From Erigeron canadensis (taxonomy: Eukaryota > Streptophyta > Magnoliopsida > Asterales > Asteraceae), in NCBI RefSeq assembly GCF_010389155.1, contig NC_057768.1, positions 38,729,633-38,793,632 on the forward strand: 64,000 nt of DNA. The letters are read 5' to 3'. Of this stretch, positions 13,702 through 26,230 are shown piece after piece. Numbering within the stretch: the stretch's first letter is position 1; each line of letters begins with the position of its first letter. Under the pieces are notes generated by a model. It was not told where the DNA came from and searched no databases. It saw only the letters and a list, made by a program, of their open reading frames with translations. A program made the position numbers and the translations under genes.

Positions 13702-13968
13702 ATCATTTTGATGCATTAAAAGTCCATAAATCTAACATAGTGTATAAATAATTATCATTATTTAAATGTTAACAACACATTGATCCGTCAAAATCCAAAA
13801 AATCACGTTTTTTATTTTGATGAATATGCATCCAAGATGGATAGATTTATAAAATAAAAAACATGATTTTCTTGATTTTGTCAGACTAATATGTTATTAA
13901 ATACTTTAATAATGATAATTAATTATACATTATGTTAGTATTATAAACTTTTAATATATCAAAATATA
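13702..13968. repeat. Long imperfect foldback (hairpin) repeat
   Basis: Arms of about 120-130 bp pair with each other: the left arm contains ATTTTGATGCATTAAAAGT, TAATTATCATTATT and ATCACGTTTTTTATTTT. Their complements appear in reverse order on the right, around a loop near 13820-13850. Pairing is roughly 80 percent by eye. Most likely a MITE-type foldback; a transcript would form a long hairpin. Confidence 0.6.
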
Positions 13969-14279
13969 ATTTTTAAATGGTTTATATCGAGAAATACACA
14001 AAAAGTTTTTAGACCAAGTATCACTTTCCCGGTCAAGTGCTAATTGTTAGTTATCCTTTCAAATTTCAAATCTGTTGACGTGAATCATCAAAAAAGTAAA
14101 CTACGAGTATTAAAAAGAAATATACTCGTACTTTATACTAACATAAAATATATACACCCTTTTTAGCGCATATCCTATTTGGTCCACTTTCAGTCAAACT
14201 CATTTGCAGAGACAGTTCTGGCGAAGAAGATCCATTGTGCCCTAGTTCTTAGTTTCTCTGATCCCAATCACTAATCACC

Positions 14280-17200
14280 ATGGCTGGGTAACCACCATTT
14301 CTTTCTTTCTTTTTTAAATCAATCAATCTTTATTTATTTATTTATGAACGAATGAAATAGGAACGGATTGTAACTTCTTCTTTTCTAAGTTTCTTGGTTT
14401 TTATTTTTATTATTATTTTAATATGTTCTATTGAGTCAAGCTTTGAACTTTATTAGGATTTGATGAAAACCCACTTCTGAAAGTGTGGTTTTGGTTGTGG
14501 GTTCTCTTGCAATCCTCCAAAAAACTAACAAATTTTTGTTTTTTTTTTATAAATACTTTTGTGATTGTGATTGGTGTGAAACCCAAGCTTAAAAAGTCAA
14601 ACTTGAGACACCCTTTTGGTCAAAGAATGATATAGGATGATCCATTGTTAGCAATTGATCATGATTTTGAAGTGTCCTAATGATTTTCAGTTTTATTGGC
14701 ATTAGGGATTATGTGTATAATGTGAAGACGTTATTTGGTGCTATGTATTTTATGACAGGATAAGTGTTTGGGGGTTATATTCAACTTTGTACAAAGTATA
14801 TATTCAATTGTTATCGTATGCGTTTGGTGGTATTTTTTTATAACATGTGATCCATATTAGGCACAAAAATACTATCACATATATTCAATGGCAAGTTCTG
14901 AAAGTTGGATACACATAACGGCAACATTTGAAGTTGGATACATAATACGGGTGCTAGCTTTTTGGCTATAGTTGGATACATTTCCAAACACTTGATGACA
15001 TAACCCATATATATTTGATGTTTTTCGTTGGGAATGGGCTAATGCGTTTAATTGGATTTGGTGGTTTCTGAATGTCTTAGAATCTAAACGTGAATGATAG
15101 TAGCCGAGACGTTCATTTACATGGTTGCTTTTGTCATTATAATAGATAGATGCTTTTGACTTCTAGATACAAGACTTCCTTCAATTTTCCATCAATACAT
15201 ACAATGAGGCTATTGACTTTGGTTTACAAGATTCTGTATTGTGGTCATTGATGACAAATATTTTATGACATTTGAGTAATAGCCAAATGCTTCCGTCAAT
15301 TATGTGTCGAATCAAATGCTGCATATATTATTCAACTATGCAGATGTTATTCATTTTTATGTGAAAAACCTATGAAGATGTTATATGTCAAGAAATATGT
15401 AAAAATGCTAGCATAATATGGTAATGATTTTCTGCACACACCGTCTGTATCAAACCAGATTATGTGGGATGATTTACTTGAAGTAGAACATGGAGAAATG
15501 AAAGCTAAAAGTTTTGTCAGTGTATTTATAATCTCTTCTTGGGGATGAAGGCTTGTTTCTGTTATTTTTATTCAATTTTGCGATTCTTTTCGAAGTTTTT
15601 GAATATTATTGTTATGTTTTTAATGTTGACCCCTCTTTATTTCGGGTGTTGGTTTACATTAAGTTTATAGTTGATAAATCTTCATGCTGAATAATGCAGA
15701 CCATCGTGGCTGGTTGACAGCAACAGAATCGCAACAAAGATTAGAAGTGCCTCTGGTGCATGTAATCCTGAACATATCACTTGGAAAAGCAACCCCACAA
15801 AAGCATGCCCAAATTGCCACCATATTGTTGACAATAGTGATGTAATCTTTCTAATTTTACACATTTTTATAATGTTTTTAAATATTATTTGAATCGTGAC
15901 TTTTATCTTGGACGTAATTTATGTCACCCAGTATACCATTTCACCAATCTCTAGTATCTTTGTAAGATTGGAGATTTGAAATGTTTTTATCCCTAGGTGA
16001 ATCAAGCATGGCCAGGGTTGCCTCGTGGTGTAAAGTTTGATCCATTGGATCAAGAAATTATTTGGCATTTACTTGCTAAAAGTGGTGTAAGCGGATTCGC
16101 ACCTCACCCTTTCATTGATGAATTTATTCCAACAGTTGATGAGGAGGATGGAATCTGTTACACCCATCCTCAAAAGTTGCCAGGTGCATATACAATTACT
16201 TTTTATCTTGTTATCTTGTATATGAAATTTTTAATTTTCATGTTGCTTTGTTCTGTATGTTTTTCTAAAAAAGTCTTTTGTTCATAGGAGTCCAACTAGA
16301 TGGAAGTGTATCTCACTTCTTCCACAGAGCAATTAAAGCATATAATACTGGAACTAGGAAGCGTCGTAAGATACATGGTGATGATTTTGGAGATTTCCGT
16401 TGGCATAAAACGGGAAGAACAAAACCTGTTGTTCTGGATGGGGTTCAAAGGGGATGCAAGAAAATTATGGTTCTTTATGTTAGCCCTGCAAAAGGTGCAA
16501 AAGCAGAGAAAACTAATTGGGTAATGCACCAATATCATTTGGGTACTGGGGAAGATGAGCAGGAAGGCGAGTATGTGATCTCAAAAGTCTTCTATCAACA
16601 ACAATCACAGTCAAAACCTAATGGAAAAGATGAGGAATTTTTACTTGAAGAAATCAACAATCCGATTGTAAAAGTTGATCCTGTGACCCCGAAGTCTGTG
16701 ACCCCTGAACCCCCGCGTGCTGAAAGGCGAATTCCAGATATGGGTCTTGAACAAGAACTCATTGATAATTCTGCAAATCTTGAAAAAGTAAGTGCCTTTT
16801 GCAAATCCTGCATATACTGATTTCTGAAGATATGATTTGACAATGCTTTTATTTGGCAACTTGAGTTTTGGGCTCCTGAACAGTTATTTTTAACTACCTC
16901 GTAATTGTTTGTTGTATCGGTTAAATAAGAAAGTGAAGTCAGTAATCTAAGGTTATTAAAATGATATTATGTTAATTCTTAAGGGCAAGTGTATTTGAAA
17001 ATGTAAGTTTTTGGTTGAAAGGTAGAACTACTGAGAAAACCAAAGTGATCTAAACACTAATCATATACATAGATCTAATAGCATAGTGTGACCAAACAGT
17101 ATTGAGGTAGTGTTTGGATGTGCACTTAAAAGTTAAAAGCGATTAGGTGATACTAAATAATCATATCTAGATAGTAATGGAGTTGAATAAAATGGGTTGT

Positions 17201-18304
17201 AGAGGATAGACAAATAGTGTGTGCTTTTGCTTCTTAAAGTTGTATTTAGTTGAGTGTTTGGCAAATTCTGTTTATTTAAGTTAATAGTTGATAAAATAAC
17301 TAAACTGCCGTCTTTGTGAATAAAGGATACGGTATATAGGTTATTCAAGCTTACCTTTGGATAATCAGTTTTGTTGCAGCTTAGTTGAAACTGATTATCT
17401 TAACTATCAGAACCATGTATTGTTTATGCAAACATTAAAAACTGATTATTGTGGCTTTCGATCATCAGTTTCAGTACACAATTGCGTTTTTCTTTCAAAA
17501 CAAGGAATATATTAGTGATAATGTTCCTCTAACAAAAGACATGCCTACTTAAGGCTGTGTCCGTCTGTAGGTCATTTACTTCTAATATCTTGAATGATTT
17601 ATATTCTGATTTCTGTTTATGTGATGATCTCATGATCTAGTGAATAGTGTAAGATAGAATCTATTACAAGTAGAAAATGCTAGACCACTGCATAGGTTAT
17701 GACATATTTTTAATCTATATATTTTTAACTGTTTAATGTAGCATGAGATGGAGCCTGTTTACCATGCCGACTTCGAGACCCCTTGTGGGAATCTTGGTGA
17801 TCATGAAGATCACCTTCCAGAAGAATATAATGCTCTTGAGCAGGGTAACATCAATAGTCAGGGTGGGGAAGAACCAAAATGGTGGGACAATGAGTCACAA
17901 TATCTATTAGATTCACAACAACTCGTGGAAGGACTATCTTTGTGTGATGAGTTTCTACAGAGCCAATCTCCTCAAAGAGACGTTGATAACAATGATTCAA
18001 AGAGTAAACCTCGCCTTGCAGATTATGCTCATCTAGGACCAGAAAATTTAAAGAAGGATTTAGAGGCCTGTCGTGACTTGGTTCTCGATCCTGCTAATTT
18101 GGAACTTGATACTCCACCTGATTTCCGGCTAAGCCAGCTTGTAAGTTACAAATATGACTGTTATCTAAAATCCCTTCTTTTGTGGGTTTTTTTTTTGAAC
18201 GTCGATCCCTTGTTTTGTGTTACAACCTGGTAAAATAATGGACTTTGTTTTTGCAGGAATTTGAATCGCAGGAAAGTTTTCTTGCCTGGGGAGGCGGCAA
18301 GTGA
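14280..18304 (+). CDS. SOG1: SOG1-like NAC transcription factor (DNA damage response)
   Basis: Predicted 427-residue nuclear NAC protein. Exons: 14280-14287, 15700-15841, 15997-16183, 16288-16787, 17742-18140, 18257-18304; all borders are GT-AG and phases agree. The N-terminus ([17 protein letters not shown], then [12 protein letters not shown]) precedes the NAC domain ([55 protein letters not shown]). This arrangement, with an extension before the NAC domain, matches Arabidopsis SOG1 (449 residues), the ATM/ATR-phosphorylated regulator of the plant DNA damage response. SQ dipeptides, the SOG1 phosphosite type, occur in [20 protein letters not shown] and FESQESF in the C-terminal half. The conserved [14 protein letters not shown] and closing FLAWGGGK are present. 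Exon 1 encodes only MAG-, so the start relies on the homologous N-terminus and on an ACCATGG context. ANAC044/ANAC085 relatives are the alternative, but the complete C-terminus favours SOG1. Confidence 0.93.
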
Positions 18305-18966
18305 TGTTTTTTCTTTTCTTTTTGTTGGCTTACATCTTCATTTCATCCAAAGATGCTGATGTTTTAACTTTTAATGTTGTAGAATTTTGTGAAACTATTA
18401 TTGTATGGCTCTTGAAACCAAATTTGGATGATTAGAGATGGTACTTCTAATATTTTTGAACTGTTTATATGACAAGTGTTGGCGTTTGTTTATGTATGAG
18501 CTAGTATCTTGTTACGCTTAAGTGTATTGCATTTGGGTTTGTGGGAGGGAATCACCGAACTTCAACGTGTTCAAACATGTTTAAGTTTTAACCCATCAAA
18601 CCTCTGTATCTAGAAAATTTGTTTTTTGAACAAAGCTGTTTATTTTAAATAGCTCAGACGGATTCATAGGTGTTAAATGGGTTGGATTTTGAACCACCAA
18701 ACAATATACAAGTAACGATACCAAGTTTCTCAAAAAAAGGTATCATAATTGTAAATACCAGTAAGGTTGTTTAATAAAGAGGTCTCGAATTTGAAGTTTA
18801 TTATGTAAACATCTTGGGTGGTCAGGAAAAATGTTCGAACATGGTTTTACTATGTAAACATCTTAAGGTGACCGAGAAAAATGTTAGAAAAATAGTGACG
18901 ATGATACGTGGTTCCATCATGACGTTTTGAGTTAAAGGCTTGTCTTCTTCAGGGAACAAACATCAT

Positions 18967-19296
18967 TCTATTACTTATTTTTACCAACTAAATAAAGCAA
19001 AGTCCCCTGCCCTTTCAATTAATTTATATTTAAAAATTAAAATATTCAAAATACTCTTACTAATATAACTAACAATCTAACATTATCCATTAATTTATTA
19101 AATACCCAATATACCCTTAATTAAATTTATTTACAATATCTACCCCTTAATCGGTAAAATAACTACATTGTCCATTTTACATTGATAACCAATACTACTT
19201 GTTATGGTCACTAGTTGGCGCCACAAATACCTGTCACCATTACCATCATGCTGCCACTACCACCATTGTTGCTGGATTGCGCGAGTCTTCGTCTAG
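18967..19296 (+). mobile_element. Non-autonomous Helitron-like element (H1)
   Basis: The start TCTATTACTT, followed by a TAAATAAAGCAAAG word, resembles plant Helitron 5' ends. The 3' end carries a short GC-rich segment (GGATTGCGCGAG) and terminates in CTAG followed by T. About 330 bp, non-coding. Helitrons lack target duplications, so the boundary call rests on end motifs and similarity to the other copies in the window. Confidence 0.55.
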
Positions 19297-19371
19297 TATC
19301 TCTATAAAAGTTTTTTTGCTTTTAGTATTTTGTACACTGTGAGTGTGTGTCTTGATATGTTCTTTTCTATA

Positions 19372-19600
19372 CTAGTCATATGTCCGCGTTATATGATGGT
19401 GTGGTGGTGGTGGGTGACGACGGTAGATGGTGGTGGCGGCTATGATGGTGGTGACGTCGGTGGTGGTAGCAGCAATGTGGTTATTAATGTAAAACTAATT
19501 GATATTAAAAAATGTAATGTATTTATATTTTGAGTTGACAGATATATGTTGTAAATAATTTGATGGATTTAATTAGTGAAGAAAGGAGATCGATGGTTCT
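19372..19600 (-). mobile_element. Helitron-like element, minus strand (H2), right end uncertain
   Basis: Begins ACTAGTCATATGTCCGCG, the reverse complement of a Helitron 3' end (GCGGACATATGACTAGT). This is followed by the GGTGGTGG-rich stretch and ATTAATGTAAAACTAATTGA word that is also present in H3. The 5' end, expected on the right, is not clear and may be degraded near 19570-19600. Confidence 0.45.
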
Positions 19601-21004
19601 CAGTGAGTAAATCAAGCTTTTTCTTCTTTTTTTTTAACAGCAATGGTGTTTGGGCTCAACGTCATGCCTCTTCATCGTCCGGTAGAGATCGACCACGTCA
19701 CCAGCACAGTCTATCCGAGGGCATGACAGGCGGTGGAAATCCCACTACCGTTCTGGAGGAAACTAGCTAATGCTAAAGAAAACCCCTTATGCTCCACCTC
19801 TTACATAGTTTATGAAGTTGGCAACTATTGTGGGGTGTGTATGTTTTTTTGTAGCTAGAGTAGTAAAACGCCAAGTGTTATTTTGGATAAAATGCCAACG
19901 CAATGCCAAGTGTTATTTTGGATGCCTAGCGAAAACGACAATGACAAAAACACGTGTTAACTATATCAATGGATCAAGCTTTACTTAAAGGTTCGATCAT
20001 ATATGTCCCCCTTCTTCTATCATAAAAAGCGTGTGTGGTCGCTAACTAATATTGTGTTGATTATATACACTTGGTGCATAAATGCATATGTTAGCAACTA
20101 CTTTTAAGTAACCACTATTCATTCTACATGCCGAATTAGCAAAAGTTGGATATTAACATCAAGATGATATACGAGTACTATACTACACAATGTTAGAAAA
20201 CAAAAGGACGTATGCATGGTCCACGTCACGTGTACCCATTATAGAAGCGGTAGGAGGCACAAATTAACTCACTACATAACAACCATATCGTGTGCTATAC
20301 GATAGGTAATATACAAAATATGAGCCTTGAAAATAATCAAATATGACGTCATACTTATGTCTTTTATATATAAGAGGCTATATTTTGGCAAATTGAACGG
20401 CTTTTAATGGATTAAGGGACTGCTTTGTCGTCTTAAGCATGTCGAGACTCGATAGTCCAAAATCGGAAAGCATGCATTGATATTCGATGGATAGTTGTTA
20501 AGATCTTGATTTTAAATCACAGAATCTTACAAATTTATATTGTTTAACAAAACCGTGTCTATTACTTATAAGATCTTTGTAAGCCTATATGATGTCGATC
20601 CTAACTATAGGACCATAGTATCTTGGTTTGATTCGATTTTTTTCTTGAACTAATTAATGACTAAAAAACCTATCAATAAAGTAATTTTATCTGATAAAAA
20701 GCTAATGAGCTAAACAGCTTCACCATTCGTAAAAGTGTTCTTAAAAATAAACTTTGCCTTCATGGCTTCATATTTATGGCACCCCCTAAAATTAAAATCT
20801 TTAATGAATAGAACTTTAAATTCTAAAGGCTAAAACTGTATATTTTGCATGAGGTACAAAACAATGATTTGCAATATATATGATTATATTATTTGTATTT
20901 TAATCTATATATATATTTTTTCCCATACTTGAATATGACACAACATATCAAAACCATATGGAAGGTTTTAATGATAACGTTATAATAAATGAATGTGATT
21001 TTGT

Positions 21005-21120
21005 AGGTCGATGTCGTGGTAGCTAGGCACAAGGGATATCACCAAAGGTACATAAAATATAAACCCGAATTCGAATCCAGTATTCATATTTTCCATATTA
21101 ATATACGTGTAGTTCTTTTT
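21005..21120 (+). mobile_element. SINE-like (tRNA-derived) fragment
   Basis: A candidate box A region (GTGGTAGCTAGGCAC) is followed about 45 bp later by a box B-like CGAATTCGAATCC. The spacing and motifs fit a Pol III-type internal promoter of a tRNA-derived SINE. No tRNA cloverleaf is claimed and the element limits are not resolved. Confidence 0.35.
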
Positions 21121-21152
21121 CCCTTATGCTTTCGTCTTAAATATAAAATTGA

Positions 21153-21461
21153 CTAGACGGGACCAACATACAATACAACAGCGGTGATGGTGATGGCGTG
21201 TGATGGAAATGGAGATGACAGGTGATGGCGGCGGTGGTCGTGTAATTATTAATGTAAAAGTAATTGATATATAAATTAGGTTAGGATAGTTATTTTGAAG
21301 AGTTGATGGTGTATGTTGTAAATAATTTCATTAAGGGTAGTATAAGTATATTCGAACTAAATATTTAAATTAGTGAATAAAGGATAAGCGTTGTTTAAGT
21401 TTTTTTATGGGTCGAAAGTTAAAAATGGGGGAAAATTAGTTTGTTTAAATAGAAGTAAAGA
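21153..21461 (-). mobile_element. Helitron-like element, minus strand (H3)
   Basis: The left end reads CTAGACGGGACC, the reverse complement of a CCCGTCTAG 3' terminus next to host A. The right end, reverse-complemented, starts TCTTTACTTCTATTTAAAC, followed by a CCCCCAT word also present near the 5' end of H5. About 309 bp, non-coding, with internal similarity to H2. Confidence 0.5.
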
Positions 21462-21744
21462 TGTATGATGAGTTAATGTTGTAAATTGAAAGATTAATGA
21501 TATTTTTTTATCACATAATAAAAAAAAACATTAAATAAACAGAAGGTATTTATAAAATCATAAAAATGAATATCAAAAACAGATAATTGGAGTACTAAAT
21601 ATTATCATTTTTAAAACGTTTAATATTAATTTTATGGCTAAAATTGTGGTAGTCCATAAAGGTTTTTGGCCCGAGTAAAAACCTTTCAACTATTTAGCTC
21701 ATAATTTTATCATTTTTTTGAAGAAAAATTGATTTAGTTTAAAA

Positions 21745-22545
21745 CTAGATTAAACCCATGCGTTGCATGAAACATAATCGTTACAAAATTCTGTTAAAAA
21801 TAAATAATGAGTCTTTCAAATTTAAAATCAAAGACTGTAATATTGTAGCAACAATGTATTCAAATATAAATTTATTTGTTAAACATATGATCAATGGACT
21901 TGTTCTTTTAATAGTGTCTACATAATACAATCATTTAACAACAAATGAAATCAAAGAATAAAACATATAAAATATACTTCATAAATGAATCATCAACATA
22001 AAATAAATTTCAATGCATAAAATAAAAACTAAAAGGATTAATTTCAAAAAATGAATAATTTATTAAATTTGAGTAATATATCAAAAATATGTAAACAGGT
22101 TTTTTTTAATGATAAACAAAACATAACTTTTGTTAGTTAATAAATGAGAGATAAAAAATGTGTAAAATAATGAACATCTATTATTAATATTAAATACTTA
22201 AAAGATATATTTATATGTAAATAAAATTATAACAGATTAAATATTTATTGTTAATATTAAATATATATTCAAATAAATTGTATATAAACTTTGCCTAGCT
22301 AACTATATCTCTGCCTATAGGTTATCTTTTAAAATCTTATCTTATAGAAAAATATATAACCGTATATTTTAAAAAAATAACATAATAGATATCTAACATT
22401 AATATAAAATATTAAATTAAATTTTAAAGCAACACCAAAATAAGCTAAAATTTTAACAATTTGACACATAAGTAAAAATCTTACTTGTCATCTAAAAAAG
22501 GTTGTCACATAAGCATTTTTATATCCTCTCTTAGTTATATAGAGA
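21745..22545 (-). mobile_element. Helitron-like element, minus strand (H4)
   Basis: The left end CTAGATTAAACCCATGCG is the complement of a Helitron 3' end with a GCATGGGT-type stem. The right end, reverse-complemented, begins TCTCTATATAACTAAGAG. The interior is about 800 bp of AT-rich non-coding DNA and may contain later insertions. Confidence 0.5.
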
Positions 22546-23708
22546 AGACTAAACTAAATCAATTTTATTAGACGTCCAATTTTAATTTACTAAACTTAGC
22601 GTTAAAAACCCCATTGAGTATTACTCGTATTTTGTTATATGTAAACAGTAAACTATCAAACATATTTCATGTATGATATTGTATGAGGTTTTTTTTGTGA
22701 TATACATCTAATAAATTTATACAATCTTTATTATGTAATAAGTTTGCCATCATGATCCGATAATTTTTTTTTTTTTAAATAATAATATAAAAATTAATGA
22801 TCAAATAATGTGATGATGCTTAAAGAAAGTGGGCCGGAAAATTGGGCTTGGGAGATAAATGTGGTGGGGCTATCCGCACGAGGCGAAAGGTAAGGCTGCT
22901 GCCCGTTATTACGGGTCATGCAATAACGTTACATCTTCACCCGACACCAATACAAATCGTTTCACGGGACCAGATATTTATTTTCTTCATTTAAATATAA
23001 TATTCTATGTACCATATATTGATTCAATGAAAATAGTCGTAGAAGATAATGTGGAATTTAGTTTTTGATGATTATATAGAGAATATATAATATGTCTAAA
23101 ATACGTTTCGCAAATTATCGAAAAAATGAATTTTAGTTTTACAACTTTTGATCATTTTCAAAATTTCATAATCTTTTTTTGAGTCGAAGTGCTTCTAATT
23201 TTTTTTTTTACTCGTATAGCCATCAGTTAAGCACTAAGCTGTCAACTATATATACAGTTACGGAGTATAAATCTTCTTGAAAAGTTTCGTTTGACCATAT
23301 ATGCATGCATATAGTGTAGAGTCAAATAAACTAGACCACTTCAATGATTGATATTCGACTTAGCTCTTCGAGGCGACATTGGACCTACATATATCTTTAT
23401 GTATGTATGGCCATTGACCTCAAACATTATATTCCAAGGATAATGCACTAACGTAAATGTAAGTTAATTAGATAAATAAATTTAATTAAAGCTGCTAAAA
23501 GGAAAGATCAGTCTAGATACAAATAAAGAGCTTACATTTATAATTACTCTAAAGATTTTTTTTATTGTTTTTCTATATATGGTTTATTTCCCTCTTACTT
23601 ATTCATAATGTACTAAAGCCAGATCGTATAGTAGTGTTATCTTTCTACGTAATTAATTAAGTAGGACTAAATTACACTGTCAAAACCTTTAATTTAATCC
23701 AATAATAA

Positions 23709-23709
23709 A

Positions 23710-23742
<33 letters not shown>
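23709..23742. repeat. (AAT)n microsatellite
   Basis: About eleven consecutive AAT units. A second, shorter run lies near 23989-24012. Confidence 0.9.
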
Positions 23743-23743
<1 letters not shown>

Positions 23744-24107
23744 TCTCGGCTAGAGGGGTGGGGGTCGACAAATAAGGGAGATGATATATGTACCACTATT
23801 TTTTATATATATACCACATTTATACATTACATGCTTATACAGTAAGCTGTAAGACATATACATTGTGGTAAATAAATCAAAGTTAGTGGTAAAAATGTCA
23901 TTTCCCTCATATAATTTCTCGTCTTCCTACTAATTTCTGGTAAATTTTACAAGTTTCTAATATAAGTTACTTTAATAAAAAATAAAAATAAATAATAATA
24001 ATAATAATAAAAAGTATTTTATGTCGTTTTACACACTAATTAAGAATCGATTGATTATAAACATAGTATAAAAATTAAAGAATAATAGCTTGTCACTCTA
24101 ATTTCTA

Positions 24108-24419
24108 TCTACACTATTTATTAAAGAAAATACCCCCATGTTGAAAGTTACATGGGGGGAAATGTCTAAAATGTCCTTCCATGTAATATTTTCATCTATC
24201 ACCCTTAAAATATGTAATATTTTTACTTAGCACTAATATATTTTTACTTACACTACCCCTTTACATTAATGATTAAGTTATACTATCAATCCTTTATTTT
24301 TTAAAATATCCCTATTAATAATCTACATCAATCGACGTCTCATCTACCACAAATAGTCGCATCTACCACCACATCGTCGCCGCTACGACTACCGTCGCAT
24401 TGCGCGGGTAACGTGCTAG
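24108..24419 (+). mobile_element. Non-autonomous Helitron (H5), best-preserved copy
   Basis: Starts TCTACACTATTTATTAAAG directly after host A and ends GCATTGCGCGGGTA followed by ACGTGCTAG, directly before host T. This satisfies the 5'-TC / CTAG-3' rule with insertion between A and T. The 312-bp interior is non-coding and carries CATCTACCACCACATCGTCG words common to the other copies. Confidence 0.7.
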
Positions 24420-24920
24420 TAATGTTTAACGTACGTATGCTTAGTAAATTTTATGTGACAGTTAAGAAAATATGTGTGATCAATGATTATAGGTATAACA
24501 CCCAACCATGAACTAATATATGTTCGAAACTTGCATCATTTTATTATATTTCTAGCGCGCATTTATCAAATCTTTACCAAGGAAATTTAAGTAGTTGATC
24601 ACCGATTTCCAAATAGTCAACACAATAATATCACCATTGACTGTCGTCTCTCATTTGGCCGGATCCTCTGGCAACTCTCCTTTTTGTGTGTAAAAACTAA
24701 TTAAGAAATTAAGATGATATATAATTAACGAGTACAAATTCAATTTAGAGATATATAGTTACTAGTAGAAAGCTAGTGATCTATTATAGATTTAAGCAAA
24801 CAAAAAGCCAAGATGTTCGGTTACAAAATTGGCTATTGTGCCATGATCAGTATTTGTATGTATTTACATTATATCTTAGACAAGTATAAAAAGTTTGAAG
24901 GCCATGAGTGAAGTAATTTA

Positions 24921-25151
24921 TCAATCATGATAACAAAGGAGCATCACCACACATCTCCTTATAATATAAAGTCTTGCTTTTTGCTCTTTAAGCACTCCTC
25001 CAAATCCCTTACTTGAAATCCTTCTTGTGGAGCTTCTCATGCTATTGTTTCCTATCAATTTCATCTCTTTCTTTTTCTTAGCTTCACTCAAATGATATGA
25101 AAAAGGAAAGAAAAAAAAATGATCCTGTAGTAAGCTAGGAGGATCAACCAA
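24921..25151 (-). CDS. DVL/RTFL (ROTUNDIFOLIA4-like) small peptide
   Basis: Single-exon gene for a 76-residue peptide. The C-terminal part reads [15 protein letters not shown] followed by [14 protein letters not shown]. This is the DVL/RTFL domain: a KEQ(K/R)AR(L/F)YI core, RRC and a hydrophobic end. Members are plant-specific, membrane-associated peptides that restrict cell proliferation and alter leaf and fruit shape when overexpressed. The N-terminus is variable, with a Phe run and a Lys-rich stretch (EAKKKKEMK), as usual for the family. The first Met is used; an internal Met before KLIGNNS is possible. A TATATAAAG box at 25237-25245 on the minus strand lies about 90 bp upstream, which supports the start. 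Confidence 0.88.
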   Translation of the reverse strand: MVDPPSLLQDHFFFFPFSYHLSEAKKKKEMKLIGNNSMRSSTRRISSKGFGGVLKEQKARLYIIRRCVVMLLCYHD

Positions 25152-25236
25152 AAAATCTTGACGTTGGTTAAGTTGTTTTGATATGCAAAGATATATATGT
25201 TGTATGTGTTGAAGAAAGTTGTGGGATATGTGATTC

Positions 25237-25245
25237 CTTTATATA
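25237..25245 (-). promoter_or_regulatory. TATA box of the DVL/RTFL gene
   Basis: The minus-strand sequence TATATAAAG lies about 90 bp upstream of the DVL start codon, a normal distance for a plant core promoter with a short leader. Confidence 0.6.
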
Positions 25246-26011
25246 GAAGGAGAGTATTTCTACATTTAAGGCTTGAAAGGGAGTGATGGTGCTTCTTGGG
25301 TCACCATACACTTTCTTTGTAGGGTTTGCTTAATTCCCACTTGAGATTCCATATCTCCTCAGGCCAACACTAGAAAAGTAAACACCTAATGTCATTTTTT
25401 ATGAATTTTGGGTTGTATAAAGATTATTATTATTAATTGGTTTATTAAAGTATATGTTAATTTCACGATATATATGTGAGTGATGATTTACGACACAAGT
25501 CGCACAACCAACCAATAGAACTTGAAGTTCAAGTTTAATATTAGGTATTTTGTTGATTTTAACTACTTAGTTAGTATTGTTATTATGTCTGTTATTACTT
25601 AACAATAGATATATTAAATTATTTGTGATTGTAGCTACAATGGTATACATGTCATCCTCATACGCGGATGTGTGTAGGCATCACCCACAAACATAGTGGG
25701 TCATCACCTAGTGAGGTAGTCGCAAGAATTTAAAACTTATTATAACTTTTTCTTCAACTTGTTCATCATGAGGTTATCTTATGTTTCTTGATCCTTTTCA
25801 TATATACGTATGACCAACATGGTGGACTATGACCATACAAATATTACATTTTGAACTTTTTTATTTCATATACATGTAGCTGCTATGACCTACATTGTGG
25901 ACTACGACCATGCATAGAAATAATATACAAACATATACTATAGTGTCTTATATTATATACTTTACATATATGTCATAAACTCATAAAGAATACGAATTAA
26001 TGTAGTGTAGT

Positions 26012-26230
26012 CTTGGAAGCATAGCTGAATTGGTTAAAGGTGAAGTAAATTTACACTTTACACAATACGAGATTAGACATTTGATCTTTGCATGTGGTCA
26101 AAACCTCTGCATCCGGCCGTGCATCGTCTTTTCCTACCAGTAAGCTGAATTTACCTCTTACGTCTTGGACCTGAGATGGTCTGACGTCGACCCTTCGAGG
26201 GTTCCGTAAAATGAACCTTTTTCACTTTAC
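26012..26230 (+). mobile_element. SINE-like element, degraded
   Basis: A box A-like stretch (TAGCTGAATTGG, about 26024-26035) fits the tRNA TRGCNNARYNGG pattern. The expected box B is badly degraded. The 3' part has a CGACCCTTCGAGGGTTCC hairpin. The call rests mainly on box A and is tentative. Confidence 0.3.

Larger units (their letters stand above)
11199..14279. other. Intergenic region, about 3.1 kb
   Basis: No gene is supported. It contains the 3' flank of the bHLH gene, a CGTACGTACG palindrome near 11467, a hAT-type MITE at 13014-13210 inside a locally duplicated segment, a roughly 47-bp tandem repeat at about 13286-13375 (TTAAATTATACTTTCTCG words), and a long foldback at 13702-13968. 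The last 120 bases are the leader of the SOG1-like gene. Confidence 0.6.
18305..24920. other. Gene-poor repeat-rich region, about 6.6 kb
   Basis: No gene is supported. It holds five short Helitron-like elements (listed separately), a SINE-like piece at about 21005-21120, an (AAT)n microsatellite at 23709-23742 and long AT-rich tracts (about 22000-22500). A short frame at 19576-19770 and another at 22859-23068 have somewhat higher GC than the surroundings but no recognised family; they may be captured gene fragments. Confidence 0.55.

Noticed and set aside
19576..19770. Short frame with WAQRHASSSSGRDRPRHQ
   Set aside because: The sequence looks somewhat coding-like and follows an acceptor-like TTTAACAG, but no upstream exon or known protein could be matched. 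Kept only as a possible captured fragment.
22859..23068. 69-codon frame with GC-richer start
   Set aside because: No homologous family recognised and no supporting splice or promoter signals.
26012..26100. Intact tRNA gene
   Set aside because: Only a box A-like word is present; the T-arm and acceptor pairing are missing, so a SINE remnant is more likely.
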